Notes: a model not told the origin generated them from the letters alone. A stretch of DNA of 64,000 bases from Paenibacillus sp. yr247 (GCF_900103825.1 NZ_FNIF01000006.1:124001-188000), one strand, 5' to 3'. Shown: positions 9,054 through 19,217, counted from the stretch's first letter. Made by a program: numbers and translations.

Positions 9054-10205
9054 ATGGCTTTATTAAACGCTATTAAAGTTTTGGATTTTTCAACATTACT
9101 GCCAGGTCCTTATGCAACGATGATGCTTGCAGATTTGGGCGCTGAAGTTTTGCGGGTCGAATCACCAACAAGGCCGGATTTGCTTAGAAACTTTAATGCT
9201 AAGGATGGCGAGGATTCTACTGCCCATCAATATATTAACCGCTCCAAAAAATCTATTGCTCTCGATTTAAAGAAACCGGAGTCTATAGATCTTGTGAAAC
9301 AACTTATAGAAGAGTATGACATTGTTTTAGAGCAATTTCGTCCCGGCGTCATGGAGGCGTTAGGATTAAGTTACGAAGAACTGAAACTAGTGAATCCGGG
9401 CCTCATCTACTGTTCGCTTACTGGATATGGACAAAACGGTCCTTACCGTGATCGTCCGGGTCATGACAACAATTTTTTGGCAATCTCAGGAATAGCCAGC
9501 TATTCAGCTCGCAAAGAAAGTAGACCTATCCCAATGGGAATTCAGATTGCTGATATTGCCGGTGGTTCCCTGCATACGGTTATTGCGATCTTGGCAGCCA
9601 TCATCCACCGCAAAGAAACGGGTGAAGGTCAATATGTAGATGTGAGTATGACGGACACTGCCTTTGCTCTAAACACCTTGTTCGGACCGGGATATTTAAC
9701 AGCTGGTATTGATCCGGAGCCTGAAATGATGGAGCTCAACGGCGGCACTTTCTATGACTATTACGAAACTAAAGACGGGCGGTACTTTTCTGTAGGAAGT
9801 CTTGAACCTGCATTTAAAAAACAGTTATGTGAAGCGATCGGGCAGCCCGAACTGATAGAACTTGGGATGAGTGAAAGCTTTGAAGATATAGATGCATTTA
9901 AAAAGAAGATTACAATAGCATTTCTGGGTAAAACGTATGAAGAATGGACGGCTAAATTTGCTAACATGTCGGCTTGTGTGGAGCCGGTGCTCAAGTTCTC
10001 TGAAGCTTGCGAACATTCGCAAATCAAAGCGAGGAAAATGATCGTAGAAGTTCCTAAGGCTGATGGTACCTTCCAACGGCAGATTGCTTGCCCGATTAAG
10101 TTTTCGGCCTTTATGCCGGAATATAAGCATATCGGCGTGAATCTAGGGGCTCATACGAAAGAAATACTTAAGGATTTAGAAAAAAGGAGTGGAAAACATG
10201 TCTAA
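9054..10205 (+). CDS. CaiB/BaiF (family III) CoA-transferase or acyl-CoA racemase
   Basis: A 383-residue member of the family III CoA-transferases. The N terminus (LLPGPYATMMLADLGAEVLR) and LNRSKKSI-like core are typical, and Asp138 in RPGHDNNF is the expected catalytic aspartate that forms the acyl-CoA anhydride. In this operon it could activate a free acid by CoA transfer, or epimerise a 2-methylacyl-CoA as alpha-methylacyl-CoA racemase does; the two cannot be separated from sequence. Its 3' end overlaps the acyl-CoA dehydrogenase start by eight bases. Confidence 0.88.
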   Translation: MALLNAIKVLDFSTLLPGPYATMMLADLGAEVLRVESPTRPDLLRNFNAKDGEDSTAHQYINRSKKSIALDLKKPESIDLVKQLIEEYDIVLEQFRPGVMEALGLSYEELKLVNPGLIYCSLTGYGQNGPYRDRPGHDNNFLAISGIASYSARKESRPIPMGIQIADIAGGSLHTVIAILAAIIHRKETGEGQYVDVSMTDTAFALNTLFGPGYLTAGIDPEPEMMELNGGTFYDYYETKDGRYFSVGSLEPAFKKQLCEAIGQPELIELGMSESFEDIDAFKKKITIAFLGKTYEEWTAKFANMSACVEPVLKFSEACEHSQIKARKMIVEVPKADGTFQRQIACPIKFSAFMPEYKHIGVNLGAHTKEILKDLEKRSGKHV

Positions 10206-11343
10206 CAGCTATGTGCAGGAAGAACATCGCATTTTTCGCAGCTCCCTTCGCAAATTTCTTGAGAAAGAAGCCGTTCCGTACTACGACCAATGGGAGGAAG
10301 ATCGCATAATCCCTCGTCAATTTTGGGATAAAATGGGCAATGAAGGGTTCCTTTGTCCGTGGGTTGATGAAAAATATGGAGGTCTTAACGCTGATTTTGT
10401 CTACTCCGTCATTTTAAATGAAGAGCTGGAGCGTGTCGGCACGAGTTTAATTGGATTTGGCCTTCATACTGATATCGTCGTTCCCTATCTGGATGCATAT
10501 GGATCTGAGGCGCAGAAGGAGCAATGGCTGCCGAGATGTGTAAGCGGGGAACTGATTACAGCAATTGCGATGACAGAGCCAGGAACAGGGTCAGATCTTG
10601 CAAATATTAGAACAACGGCTTTAAAAGACGGTGATTTTTACGTCATAAACGGTGAAAAAACATTTATTACGAATGGTATTCATTCGGACTTAATCGTTGT
10701 CGTATGTAAAACAGATCCAAAGGCAAGCCCAGCTTACAAAGGAATTAGCCTTCTTGTAGTTGAACGCGATACTGTCGGTTTTTCAAGAGGAAAAAAATTA
10801 AACAAAGTGGGCCTGCATGGCCAAGATACAGCCGAACTGATCTTTCAAGATGCGCGTGTACCGGCTTGTAATCTTCTGGGGGAAGAAGGAAAAGGCTTTT
10901 ATTATTTGATGGAAAAGCTGCAACAGGAACGTTTAATCGTAGGAATAGGAGCACAAGTTGCGGCAGAAGAGATGTTAAGGATGACAATAGCCTATACAAA
11001 AACCAGAAAAGCGTTTGGACAGGCTATTAGCAAGTTTCAAAATACGCAGTTCAATATTGCCGAAATGGCAACGGAGGTGGAAATTGGCCGTACGTTTATT
11101 GATCGTTTGATCGTAGAGCATATGGAAGGAAAAGACATTGTAACTCAAGTCTCAATGGCCAAATGGTGGTTAACGGAAATGGCTAAGCGGGTTGCCGGTA
11201 TATGTATGCAGCTTCATGGTGGATATGGCTATATGGAGGAATACCCGATCGCTCGTAGATATCGGGATATACCTGTAGCGGCCATTTATGCAGGAACCAA
11301 TCAAATTATGAAAAGCATCATTGCCAAAAATTTAGGTTTATAA
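10198..11343 (+). CDS. Acyl-CoA dehydrogenase, LCAD-like
   Basis: A 381-residue FAD enzyme introducing the 2,3 double bond in an acyl-CoA. ITAIAMTEPGTGSD is the flavin/substrate signature and the C terminus holds QLHGGYGYMEEYPIAR. The usual catalytic Glu of the YEGTSEI loop is replaced (IYAGTNQIM); Glu244 in LQQER sits where long-chain acyl-CoA dehydrogenases keep theirs, so the protein probably belongs to that branch. ATG at 10198 is used rather than GTG at 10189 because AAAAAGGAG stands eight bases before it. No enoyl-CoA hydratase lies in this operon; the one at 20.4 kb could serve. Confidence 0.9.
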   Translation: MSNSYVQEEHRIFRSSLRKFLEKEAVPYYDQWEEDRIIPRQFWDKMGNEGFLCPWVDEKYGGLNADFVYSVILNEELERVGTSLIGFGLHTDIVVPYLDAYGSEAQKEQWLPRCVSGELITAIAMTEPGTGSDLANIRTTALKDGDFYVINGEKTFITNGIHSDLIVVVCKTDPKASPAYKGISLLVVERDTVGFSRGKKLNKVGLHGQDTAELIFQDARVPACNLLGEEGKGFYYLMEKLQQERLIVGIGAQVAAEEMLRMTIAYTKTRKAFGQAISKFQNTQFNIAEMATEVEIGRTFIDRLIVEHMEGKDIVTQVSMAKWWLTEMAKRVAGICMQLHGGYGYMEEYPIARRYRDIPVAAIYAGTNQIMKSIIAKNLGL

Positions 11344-11628
11344 GACAACAATATCGTTGTTTCTGCGGCAACAATTGTAATAAATGAGCGGAACGAAATA
11401 TTATTAATAAAAGGTCCTTGGAGAGGTTGGGAAATGCCGGGGGGGCAGGTTGAAGAAGGTGAATCGCTGAAAGATACGGCAATTAGGGAAACAAAGGAAG
11501 AGTGCGGTTTAGAGGCAGGAGTCTTTCCAATTGGAGAAGTCTTAGAGATGGTAACTTGGAAAAATGTTAGGCAAAGAATTGAGCTTTGCTTAAATGAAGA
11601 ACTTCATCCATTTTATGTTGAGTTTTGA
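11344..11628 (+). pseudogene. Nudix hydrolase remnant
   Basis: Directly after the acyl-CoA dehydrogenase stop, in the same frame, comes the front of a Nudix domain: NIVVSAATIVINERNEILL, then the Nudix box GGQVEEGESLKDTAIRE followed by TKEECGL (G-x5-E-x7-RE-x2-EE-x-G). No ATG, GTG or TTG precedes the domain; the first ATG (11434) lies inside it, just before the box. The frame stops after about 95 codons, short of the usual 130-150, without the closing strands. This is a fragment truncated at both ends, probably joined to the operon by deletion. Confidence 0.75.
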
Positions 11629-11665
11629 CTATGTTATTCCGCTAACAGTGAACGATAGCACCATG

Positions 11666-11706
11666 AAACAGGCTGCCGACAGCAATGGATTGGCAGCCTG
11701 TTTTAT
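11666..11706 (+). terminator. Rho-independent terminator
   Basis: AACAGGCTGCC pairs with GGCAGCCTGTT across a 14-base loop and is followed by TTTATTCTTT. It is the first strong terminator after the thiolase to acyl-CoA dehydrogenase operon and presumably ends that transcript. Confidence 0.8.
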
Positions 11707-11791
11707 TCTTTACAACAATAGGAATCCCAAAGTAGATATTGAAATAATTATGTTAAAGCAGGATAGATCTTGTGAGAGGAGTGTAAGGGGC

Positions 11792-12370
11792 ATGATTGAG
11801 AACACGATTCAATTACAGATGGGCGATTATTGGGTTATGCGGAATACGGGCGGCCAGACGGGACTCCCGTTATCACGATACACGGAACGCCGGGGGCGCG
11901 CTTTGGCGCCTCCCGACTGGATCAGTTGGTGAACAGAGCCTCATCCTGGGCGAACAATTGACCACGTAGTGGAGGATACGGTCTTTTTTGCAGATGTCAT
12001 GGAATTGAAGCAATTCGCTCTTAGTGCTGGATCGGGAGGAGCCCCATTTGCATTAGCCTGCAGCCAACGCATGCCTCACCGAGTAACGAAAACTGCCATA
12101 ATGGCAGGACTTGGGCCGGTATACTTACCCGAATTGCTTGAGGGGGTATCAAAGGAGGAACTGAAGAGCACCGAAAGCAAATACCTGCCGCTGTAAAAGA
12201 TCTCATTGCCCTGGTGGTGAGTGAAAGTACAAAAAGTCCCCTCGGGATGCTTGATGATTATCGATGCTTCGGTCATCCCAAATGCTAGCCTCAAACGGTT
12301 CCACAACGTAGATCACATAACAACGTCACAAACCGCCCTTCCCGAGGTACTTGCTTTCCTCGCCGAATAG
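11792..12370 (+). pseudogene. Alpha/beta hydrolase pseudogene
   Basis: The family is visible in broken frames. MIENTIQLQMGDYW and GGQTGLP lead to the HGTP-G-x-R-x-G oxyanion segment in a shifted frame (near 11882). The frame from about 11969 gives FFADVMELKQFALSAGSGGA and PFALACSQRMPHRV, where the nucleophile-elbow pattern G-x-S-x-G is AGSGGAP. A third frame near 12240-12370 ends in NVDHITTSQTALPEVLAFLAE, like a hydrolase C terminus with the catalytic His. At least three frameshifts or deletions separate the pieces, so no working product is expected. GTAAGGGG precedes the old start. Confidence 0.7.
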
Positions 12371-12630
12371 CTTTCATTGTAAACAACTGCAAGAACTACT
12401 AAGCTATTTGTCAGATCGACTATAGATTCCTATCTAGCAATTTCCCTACTTGTTCATGCGAAACGGTGATTAATCAATGACAAGAACTTTAGCAACGTTT
12501 GCTTGTTTGATCATTCGACTTTAATTACGTATCGATGACGGAACAATAAACGTGAATGCTTTTGGGAAATCGAAAATAAAATGTGGTAAAGCCTGCTGAT
12601 TGGCGAATGCTGGCATGAAGGAGGGATCCC

Positions 12631-13194
12631 GTGTTCGGCTTGATCAAAAAAAGGCGCCAGCCTGTTGAAGTGGTGGATGTGAAGAGTCGTACGTTGAATT
12701 CATTTCGGGGCAATTATTTTATCGGCCAGACCGATGCGCTCATAATGGAGGGTCAGCAACAGAACGCTTGGGGTGGAGTGTTCAATCCCGCAGAATCAGG
12801 AGTCATCCTGTTCTTAGACATTTTTGCCATCACCAATTTTTCAAGCCAATTCTTTAATATGGAAATATGGGTTAACCCCAAACTTACTGGAAAAGGCAAT
12901 ACCTCTTCTCTTGTTCATCCCGCCAATCTCACGCTAAATCCACCTACCCAGCCTAAAGTAAAGCTGCAATACGCTAGCCAAATTAATGAAATTCCTATAG
13001 GGGGAGTAAATGTGAGTAACCGAATCGTTCCCCCGAATTCAACGTTTATGAGCGATTCTAACAAAGGCGGAATCGTCATACCACCCGGTGGGTCCTTTGC
13101 TATTTTCTTGAAATCTCCAGGCCCATTTATATATGAGTCTAGAATCGTATTCAGATGGTGGGAGGAAAAAAATTCAGTTGGAGGTCAGCAATGA
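12631..13194 (+). CDS. Unknown protein, paralogue A (possibly DUF6143)
   Basis: A 187-residue protein that I place tentatively in the DUF6143 group, without certainty. Features: short basic start (LIKKRRQP), GNYFIGQT near residue 30, NAWGGVFNP near 48, a long beta-rich middle, and IVIPPGGSFAIFL with RWWEE near the end. No signal peptide or membrane segment is evident; the strand-rich pattern suggests a beta-sandwich. The GTG start is supported by AAGGAGG six bases upstream. Its stop overlaps the next start as ATGA. The neighbour is a clear paralogue. Function unknown. Confidence 0.7.
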   Translation: MFGLIKKRRQPVEVVDVKSRTLNSFRGNYFIGQTDALIMEGQQQNAWGGVFNPAESGVILFLDIFAITNFSSQFFNMEIWVNPKLTGKGNTSSLVHPANLTLNPPTQPKVKLQYASQINEIPIGGVNVSNRIVPPNSTFMSDSNKGGIVIPPGGSFAIFLKSPGPFIYESRIVFRWWEEKNSVGGQQ

Positions 13195-13748
13195 GCTTTC
13201 AACACAGAAAAAGTGCAGAGCAGCCTGTTGAGGTCATCAATATGACCGAATCTGTTTATCAAACCCGGCTTGGAAATTATTTTCTCGGACAGACGGGGTT
13301 GTTAACTTTTGGAGAACGTAATTACGCTTGGGGAGGACTATTCAATCCGAGTGATTCCGGTATCCATTTATTATGTGATGTATTTACGGTTACGAATTAT
13401 TCACCCAATCCATTTACTGTTGAATTTTGGTTGAAAAACAACTCCCTAGGAAAAGGAACCGTCTCTCGGAATGTTGCCTCAGTTAATCAGGCGATTTGTC
13501 CCATTCCGATACCTAAGGTGGAGCTGCGGGATGCAGATCGGCTGAGCGAATCTCCTAAGGATGGTCTGTTTTCATTTGTACAAATAGCGGAGCCTAAGTC
13601 AACCGTTACAAACGATTTACAAGGCATGATTATCCTGCCTCCAGGAAGCTCTATCATCGCTTTTTTACGTTCACAGGAGAGGGGGACTGTTCCGTCGCGA
13701 GTGGGCTTTGGCTGGTGGGAGGATCCTGCTCCATTGACTAACGGATAA
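13191..13748 (+). CDS. Unknown protein, paralogue B (possibly DUF6143)
   Basis: 185 residues from the ATG at 13191, which overlaps the previous stop and has GGAGG nine bases before it; an upstream in-frame start at 13155 lies inside paralogue A and is less likely. It repeats the landmarks of A in order: QPVEVINM, GNYFLGQTGLL, YAWGGLFNPSDSG, MIILPPGSSIIAFL and GFGWWED. Overlapping genes and shared motifs argue for a tandem duplication whose products work together, perhaps as a heteromer. Nothing in the neighbourhood reveals a role. Confidence 0.7.
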   Translation: MSFQHRKSAEQPVEVINMTESVYQTRLGNYFLGQTGLLTFGERNYAWGGLFNPSDSGIHLLCDVFTVTNYSPNPFTVEFWLKNNSLGKGTVSRNVASVNQAICPIPIPKVELRDADRLSESPKDGLFSFVQIAEPKSTVTNDLQGMIILPPGSSIIAFLRSQERGTVPSRVGFGWWEDPAPLTNG

Positions 13749-13899
13749 ATCAAAATCCGGTTCATATTTTGGAAATCGCTATCGCGCTAAAATATGAAGA
13801 GTTAATTAAGGCTTTACCGGAGCAATACGTTTAGATTCAAAGATCCCTAAACGAGAATAATATGGAAGAGTATTACAATTTCTGGACTTTGGGGAGTGA

Positions 13900-15210
<1,311 letters not shown>

Positions 15211-15353
15211 TCAAATCAAACGGATAACGGCAAACCACAATAGCCTTGCTATTCGCAGTCCAGTGGACTCGAGTAGCGAGGGTATTTGCTCTAGTTATCC
15301 TCTTTTAGCTACTTATGATTCGCTCGGCAGCCTATTCCGCAAATTGAAAACAG

Positions 15354-15391
15354 AAACGGAGCCTTGCAAGTTTGCAGGCTCCGTTTTCTTC
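15354..15391. terminator. Bidirectional terminator between metY and the symporter gene
   Basis: AAACGGAGCC (15354-15363) pairs with GGCTCCGTTT (15377-15386), extended by inner TGCAA/TTGCA pairing. T runs flank it on both strands, so it can end transcription of metY (plus) and of the symporter operon (minus, stop at 15395). Confidence 0.85.
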
Positions 15392-15394
15392 ATT

Positions 15395-16954
15395 TTATAC
15401 ATGGCGGGAGTTTCCAATGGAGTGAGTGTTGTTTTGATCTTCTGCTACGTCAAAATGATAATCTTGCGGTTGCGTTTCGTCTTTGCCATTTCCGATACCA
15501 ATCGCACGGAAGATGAAAGTTAGGACGATGGCCACAATGAAATTCAATACTAGCGCATAGAGCCCAGAATATACCGTCGAAGCGCCGGATAGTCCGAATG
15601 GCAGCTTGTACTGATTTCCATAACTGGTTGAAACGGCCATAAATGTACCGTATACCATCCCAATTAGCCAGCCAATTACCATAGCCCAACGATTCAACCA
15701 TCTTGTGTATAAGCCGACTACGACCGCAGGCAAGGTTTGAAGAATCCAGATCCCGCCCAGCAGCTGCAGGTTGATTGCGTCCTGTTTGTTCATTAAGAAA
15801 ATGAACAGCAATGCGCCGACTTTCACAACAAGCGAGAACCATTTTGCAACCTTGGATTCCTGCGTGTCTGTGGCATTTTTGTTGATATACGCTTTATAAA
15901 TATTGCGCGAAAACAGGTTGGCCGCAGCAATCGACATGATCGCAGCTGGGACAAGGGCACCTATACCGATTGCGGCGAACCCAAATCCTGCAAACCAGCT
16001 AGGGAACATTTTAAGGAACAATTCCGGAATAGCAGCGTTGCCATCCTTCGTCGTGATGCCAGCGGCAATCGCCATAAACCCAAGCAATGCAATGATACCC
16101 AGCACGAACGAGTAGGCCGGCAGCAGTGCGGAGTTGCGTTTAATCACATTTCGACTGCTCGAACTGAAGATCCCGATCAAGGAGTGCGGGTACAGGAACA
16201 AGGCAAGTGCGGAGCCAAGTGCCAACGTCGCATAAGGCGCATAAGCCTTAGGACCAAGGATGACAGCTTCCTTATGCTTGATTGCTGCGGCATCAAAGAT
16301 CGGACCAAATCCGCCAAGCTTATACGGGATATAAATAACGGCTGCAATAACAGTGATATAGATCATCAAATCTTTGACAATGGCAATGGCGGCCGGAGCG
16401 CGAAGACCGCTATTAAATGTATAAATCGCCAGTACCAGGAAGGCAATGATAAGCGGCAAATCGTGCATAAAACCTGTCCCCGTAAATCCCATGGCATCGA
16501 GTACAGCCTGCATACCAACCAATTGAAGCGCTATGTACGGCATCGTAGCCAAAATACCTGTAACCGCGACAGCCAATGCAAGGGAACTGCTTCCAAAACG
16601 TCCCTTAACGAAATCTGCTGCCGTAATGTAGCCATGCTTTTTGGCAACTGACCACAGGCGCGGCATAACGACAAATATGAACGGATAAATGATAATGGTA
16701 TACGGAACAGCGAAAAATCCGATCGCGCCTTTCCCATACATCGAAGCAGGAACGGCAATAAACGTATAGGCCGTATAAAGATCTCCGCCTAGGAGAAACC
16801 AGGTGATCAGCGTTCCGAACCTTCTTCCACCTAATCCCCACTCATCGAGAAGCTCAAGGTTCCCTTGACGCCATCTTGCCGAATAAAATCCGATAACCGT
16901 AACTAGTAGAAAGAACAATAAGAAAACAATGAATGCCGTCCAATTAATATTCAT
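15395..16954 (-). CDS. Sodium:solute symporter, MctP-like
   Basis: A 519-residue membrane protein with about 13 hydrophobic segments in the SSS pattern: FLLFFLLVTVIGFYSARW at the start, the GGRRFG and LLGGDLYTAYTF loops, and AANLFSRNIYK in the middle. With a DUF3311 partner this matches monocarboxylate uptake permeases (MctP type), importing small carboxylates with sodium. AAGGAG precedes the start by five bases. It follows the DUF3311 gene by 18 bases. The cre site upstream suggests carbon catabolite repression. The divergent Atu-like operon may use the imported acid (inference). Confidence 0.88.
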   Translation of the reverse strand: MNINWTAFIVFLLFFLLVTVIGFYSARWRQGNLELLDEWGLGGRRFGTLITWFLLGGDLYTAYTFIAVPASMYGKGAIGFFAVPYTIIIYPFIFVVMPRLWSVAKKHGYITAADFVKGRFGSSSLALAVAVTGILATMPYIALQLVGMQAVLDAMGFTGTGFMHDLPLIIAFLVLAIYTFNSGLRAPAAIAIVKDLMIYITVIAAVIYIPYKLGGFGPIFDAAAIKHKEAVILGPKAYAPYATLALGSALALFLYPHSLIGIFSSSSRNVIKRNSALLPAYSFVLGIIALLGFMAIAAGITTKDGNAAIPELFLKMFPSWFAGFGFAAIGIGALVPAAIMSIAAANLFSRNIYKAYINKNATDTQESKVAKWFSLVVKVGALLFIFLMNKQDAINLQLLGGIWILQTLPAVVVGLYTRWLNRWAMVIGWLIGMVYGTFMAVSTSYGNQYKLPFGLSGASTVYSGLYALVLNFIVAIVLTFIFRAIGIGNGKDETQPQDYHFDVAEDQNNTHSIGNSRHV

Positions 16955-16972
16955 AATAGCTCCTTCTCTCTC

Positions 16973-17188
16973 TTATTTTCGCTTAGTAGCGAAATAAACG
17001 ACTGCCGTTAACACTGCACTGATAATAACCCACAACAATTGATACCAGTAAAAAAATGGCATTCCCGCCAGTTTTGGCTCTGCAGTAGAATAGGATGAAG
17101 GCCACAGCATAGCTATAAAAGGAATGATCAGAAGGATGTACCACCATTGGCTGGCATTTTTTTCATTTTGTTTATTCTGCATGATCAA
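16973..17188 (-). CDS. DUF3311 small membrane protein, symporter partner
   Basis: About 71 residues with two hydrophobic helices (WWYILLIIPFIAMLW and FYWYQLLWVIISAVLTAVVYF), the expected form of DUF3311, which is typically encoded just before SSS-family carboxylate symporters and probably forms a subunit. Three in-frame starts compete: GTG 17194 touches the Shine-Dalgarno site, ATG 17182 lies 13 bases from it, and TTG 17188 has AGGAG at seven bases; I chose the TTG. Confidence 0.82.
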   Translation of the reverse strand: MIMQNKQNEKNASQWWYILLIIPFIAMLWPSSYSTAEPKLAGMPFFYWYQLLWVIISAVLTAVVYFATKRK

Positions 17189-17243
17189 TGTCACACTCCT
17201 TTCGCATATTTTGTAAAAAAGTTCACAGGAAAATTTTGCAACA

Positions 17244-17257
17244 TGAAAGCGTTTTCG
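17244..17257 (-). promoter_or_regulatory. cre-like CcpA operator
   Basis: The minus strand reads CGAAAACGCTTTCA, one base off the catabolite-responsive element TGAAAACGCTTTCA. It lies about 55 bases upstream of the DUF3311/symporter start in the 300-base region shared with the divergent AtuA-like operon, so CcpA binding would most likely repress the transporter. Confidence 0.6.
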
Positions 17258-17491
17258 TCAATATATATTTTTCATTTCTTCTACTAAATTGTGTATATCC
17301 GATGTTTGAAAATTTGAAGTCGTCTTGGTGAATCCTCATCTTGAGAAAAAGAATAAAGAAAACTGTGACAATACCGCCTACAAATGACTTTCAGCGTTTT
17401 TTTCATGGAGAAGCCGAATAAAAACGTTTGTCCCCCCCATAAAATGATTATAAAGCTGTACCTGATGACTTCGAGTTGAAAGGGGGCTGAC

Positions 17492-18856
17492 ATGAAAACG
17501 ATCCGAATTGGGGCAGGACAAGGATTTTATGGGGACTCCATTATACCTGCAATTGAAACGGCGAAGAATGGGAATGTCCAGTATCTATGTTTCGATTGTC
17601 TCGCAGAATTAACGCTAGCCATTTTGCAAAAAGATCGGCAAAGAGACCGGGCCAAGGGATATACAGGAGACATTACACGAACGATGATTGAGCTTCTACC
17701 TTTTGTAAAAGAAAAGGGATTAAAAATACTGACAAATGCCGGGGGAATGAATCCGCATGGAGCCGGACAGGAGGTACTGCGTATTGCCCGGGAAATGGGG
17801 ATTGAAGGACTGAAAGTGGCAGTGGTCACAGGTGACGATGTTCGGGATCGATTAGATGATTGGGAGCAGCAGGGCATTTCCCTACATCATATGGAAGATG
17901 GAAGAAATTTGGGATCCATTAGGGATCGTTTGGTATTTGCCAACGCCTATCTAGGTATCGGTTCCGTTGTGGAAGCGCTTCGGCTAGGCGCCGACGTGAT
18001 CGTAACCGGACGGACGACCGACTCCGCGTTATTTCTTGCTCCGTTAGTCTATGAATTTGGCTGGGAGCAGGAGGATTGGAACCGTATGGCGCAAGGCATA
18101 CTGATGGGGCACCTCATGGAGTGCTCCGGGCAGGCAATGGGAGGAAATTTCAGTGGGGATTGGCAGTCCATTAAAGATTTAGATAACATCGGCTTTCCAG
18201 TGGCGGAAGTCCGAGAAGATGGAGAATTTGTCCTTACGAAGACGGAGGGAACGGGTGGGCTTGTCTCCGTAGATACAGTAAAGGAACAGCTGTTGTACGA
18301 GATTCATGACCCGTCCGCTTACATGACGCCGGATGTTGTATTGAACCTGACAGAAGTTCAATTGGAGGAAATAGGTGTGAACCGGGTGCGTGTGACAGGC
18401 GCTCGTGGAACGAAGCATCCCGATCAGTTGAAGGTTGTCATGGGGTATGCGGACGGCTGGCTCGGGCAAGCGCTATGTGGCTATTCATGGCCCGACGCAC
18501 TCGCCAAAGCACGGACCGCAGATCGCATTATACGTAAGCAAATCGAGCGAATAGGTTTGCAGTTTGACGACATCCAAACGGATTATCTCGGCTACAATTC
18601 ATTACACGGACCACTCGCGAAATTGCCACAGGAAGAGCTGAATGAAGTGTATTTGCGTATCGCCGTACGTACGAGGAACAAGGATGATGCAGCCAAGCTG
18701 GGCAGACTTTTTCCGCCGTTGATGCTTAGCGGTCCTCCGGCCATGGGCGGATTCCTGGGTATGATGAAACCGCGCGAGCTGCTTGGGATGTGGTCATGTC
18801 TCGTGCCGCGCGAAATTGTTGAGAGCGGGGTTCAAGTGAACGTTCTGGAGGTGTAG
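17492..18856 (+). CDS. AtuA-like protein (DUF1446), N-terminal part
   Basis: A 454-residue DUF1446 protein. Typical pieces are RIGAGQGFYGDSI at the start, LTNAGGMNP near residue 90, LGADVIVTGRTTDSAL near 170 and SGQAMGGNFSGD. AtuA is encoded in the acyclic terpene utilisation cluster of Pseudomonas (citronellol, geraniol) and is needed there, but its reaction is not defined. Here the C-terminal AtuA domain is a separate gene three bases downstream. AAAGGGGG precedes the ATG. First gene of a five-gene operon with gaps of 3-13 bases. Confidence 0.88.
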   Translation: MKTIRIGAGQGFYGDSIIPAIETAKNGNVQYLCFDCLAELTLAILQKDRQRDRAKGYTGDITRTMIELLPFVKEKGLKILTNAGGMNPHGAGQEVLRIAREMGIEGLKVAVVTGDDVRDRLDDWEQQGISLHHMEDGRNLGSIRDRLVFANAYLGIGSVVEALRLGADVIVTGRTTDSALFLAPLVYEFGWEQEDWNRMAQGILMGHLMECSGQAMGGNFSGDWQSIKDLDNIGFPVAEVREDGEFVLTKTEGTGGLVSVDTVKEQLLYEIHDPSAYMTPDVVLNLTEVQLEEIGVNRVRVTGARGTKHPDQLKVVMGYADGWLGQALCGYSWPDALAKARTADRIIRKQIERIGLQFDDIQTDYLGYNSLHGPLAKLPQEELNEVYLRIAVRTRNKDDAAKLGRLFPPLMLSGPPAMGGFLGMMKPRELLGMWSCLVPREIVESGVQVNVLEV

Positions 18857-18859
18857 GCA

Positions 18860-19204
18860 ATGGCCCGAATACAGCTTCGGTATGTCGCGCAAGCACGTTC
18901 AGGCGATAAGGGAAACACGATAAATATTGCCTTATTTGCCCCAAATGCGGCTATATACGGGGTACTGATGAGAGAAGTAACCGCGGAGCGGGTAAAGAAG
19001 CATTTTGCCGGATTAGTAGATGGAGAAGTTACCCGTTATTTATTGCCTAATCTGCAAGCGATGAATTTTGTGTGCAAGGAGGCATTGAGCGGGGGCGGTT
19101 CTGCATCTATGAGAATGGATAATCTTGGAAAATGTTATGCGTCCAACTTAATGCGACTAGAAATCGAAATCGAGGACGAAGTAATCACTCCAAGTCTTAC
19201 GTAG
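18860..19204 (+). CDS. AtuA C-terminal-domain-like protein
   Basis: A 114-residue protein matching the separate C-terminal portion of AtuA-type proteins: ARSGDKGNTINIALFAPN at residues 12-29, and a C-terminal half ending NLGKCYASNLMRLEI. It presumably pairs with the 454-residue protein, as both are one chain in AtuA. The gap to the preceding stop is three bases and GGAGGTG lies seven bases before the ATG, so the two are translated together. No catalytic residues can be assigned. Confidence 0.82.
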   Translation: MARIQLRYVAQARSGDKGNTINIALFAPNAAIYGVLMREVTAERVKKHFAGLVDGEVTRYLLPNLQAMNFVCKEALSGGGSASMRMDNLGKCYASNLMRLEIEIEDEVITPSLT

Positions 19205-19217
19205 AAAGGTTGTGGAG

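Noticed and set aside
11341-11628. Stop-codon readthrough fusion of acyl-CoA dehydrogenase and Nudix
   Set aside because: The Nudix domain is also truncated at its end, so a deletion scar explains the shared frame better.
16184-16651. Plus-strand 155-codon frame opposite the symporter
   Set aside because: Antisense to transmembrane helices, Cys/Arg-rich composition, no start site.
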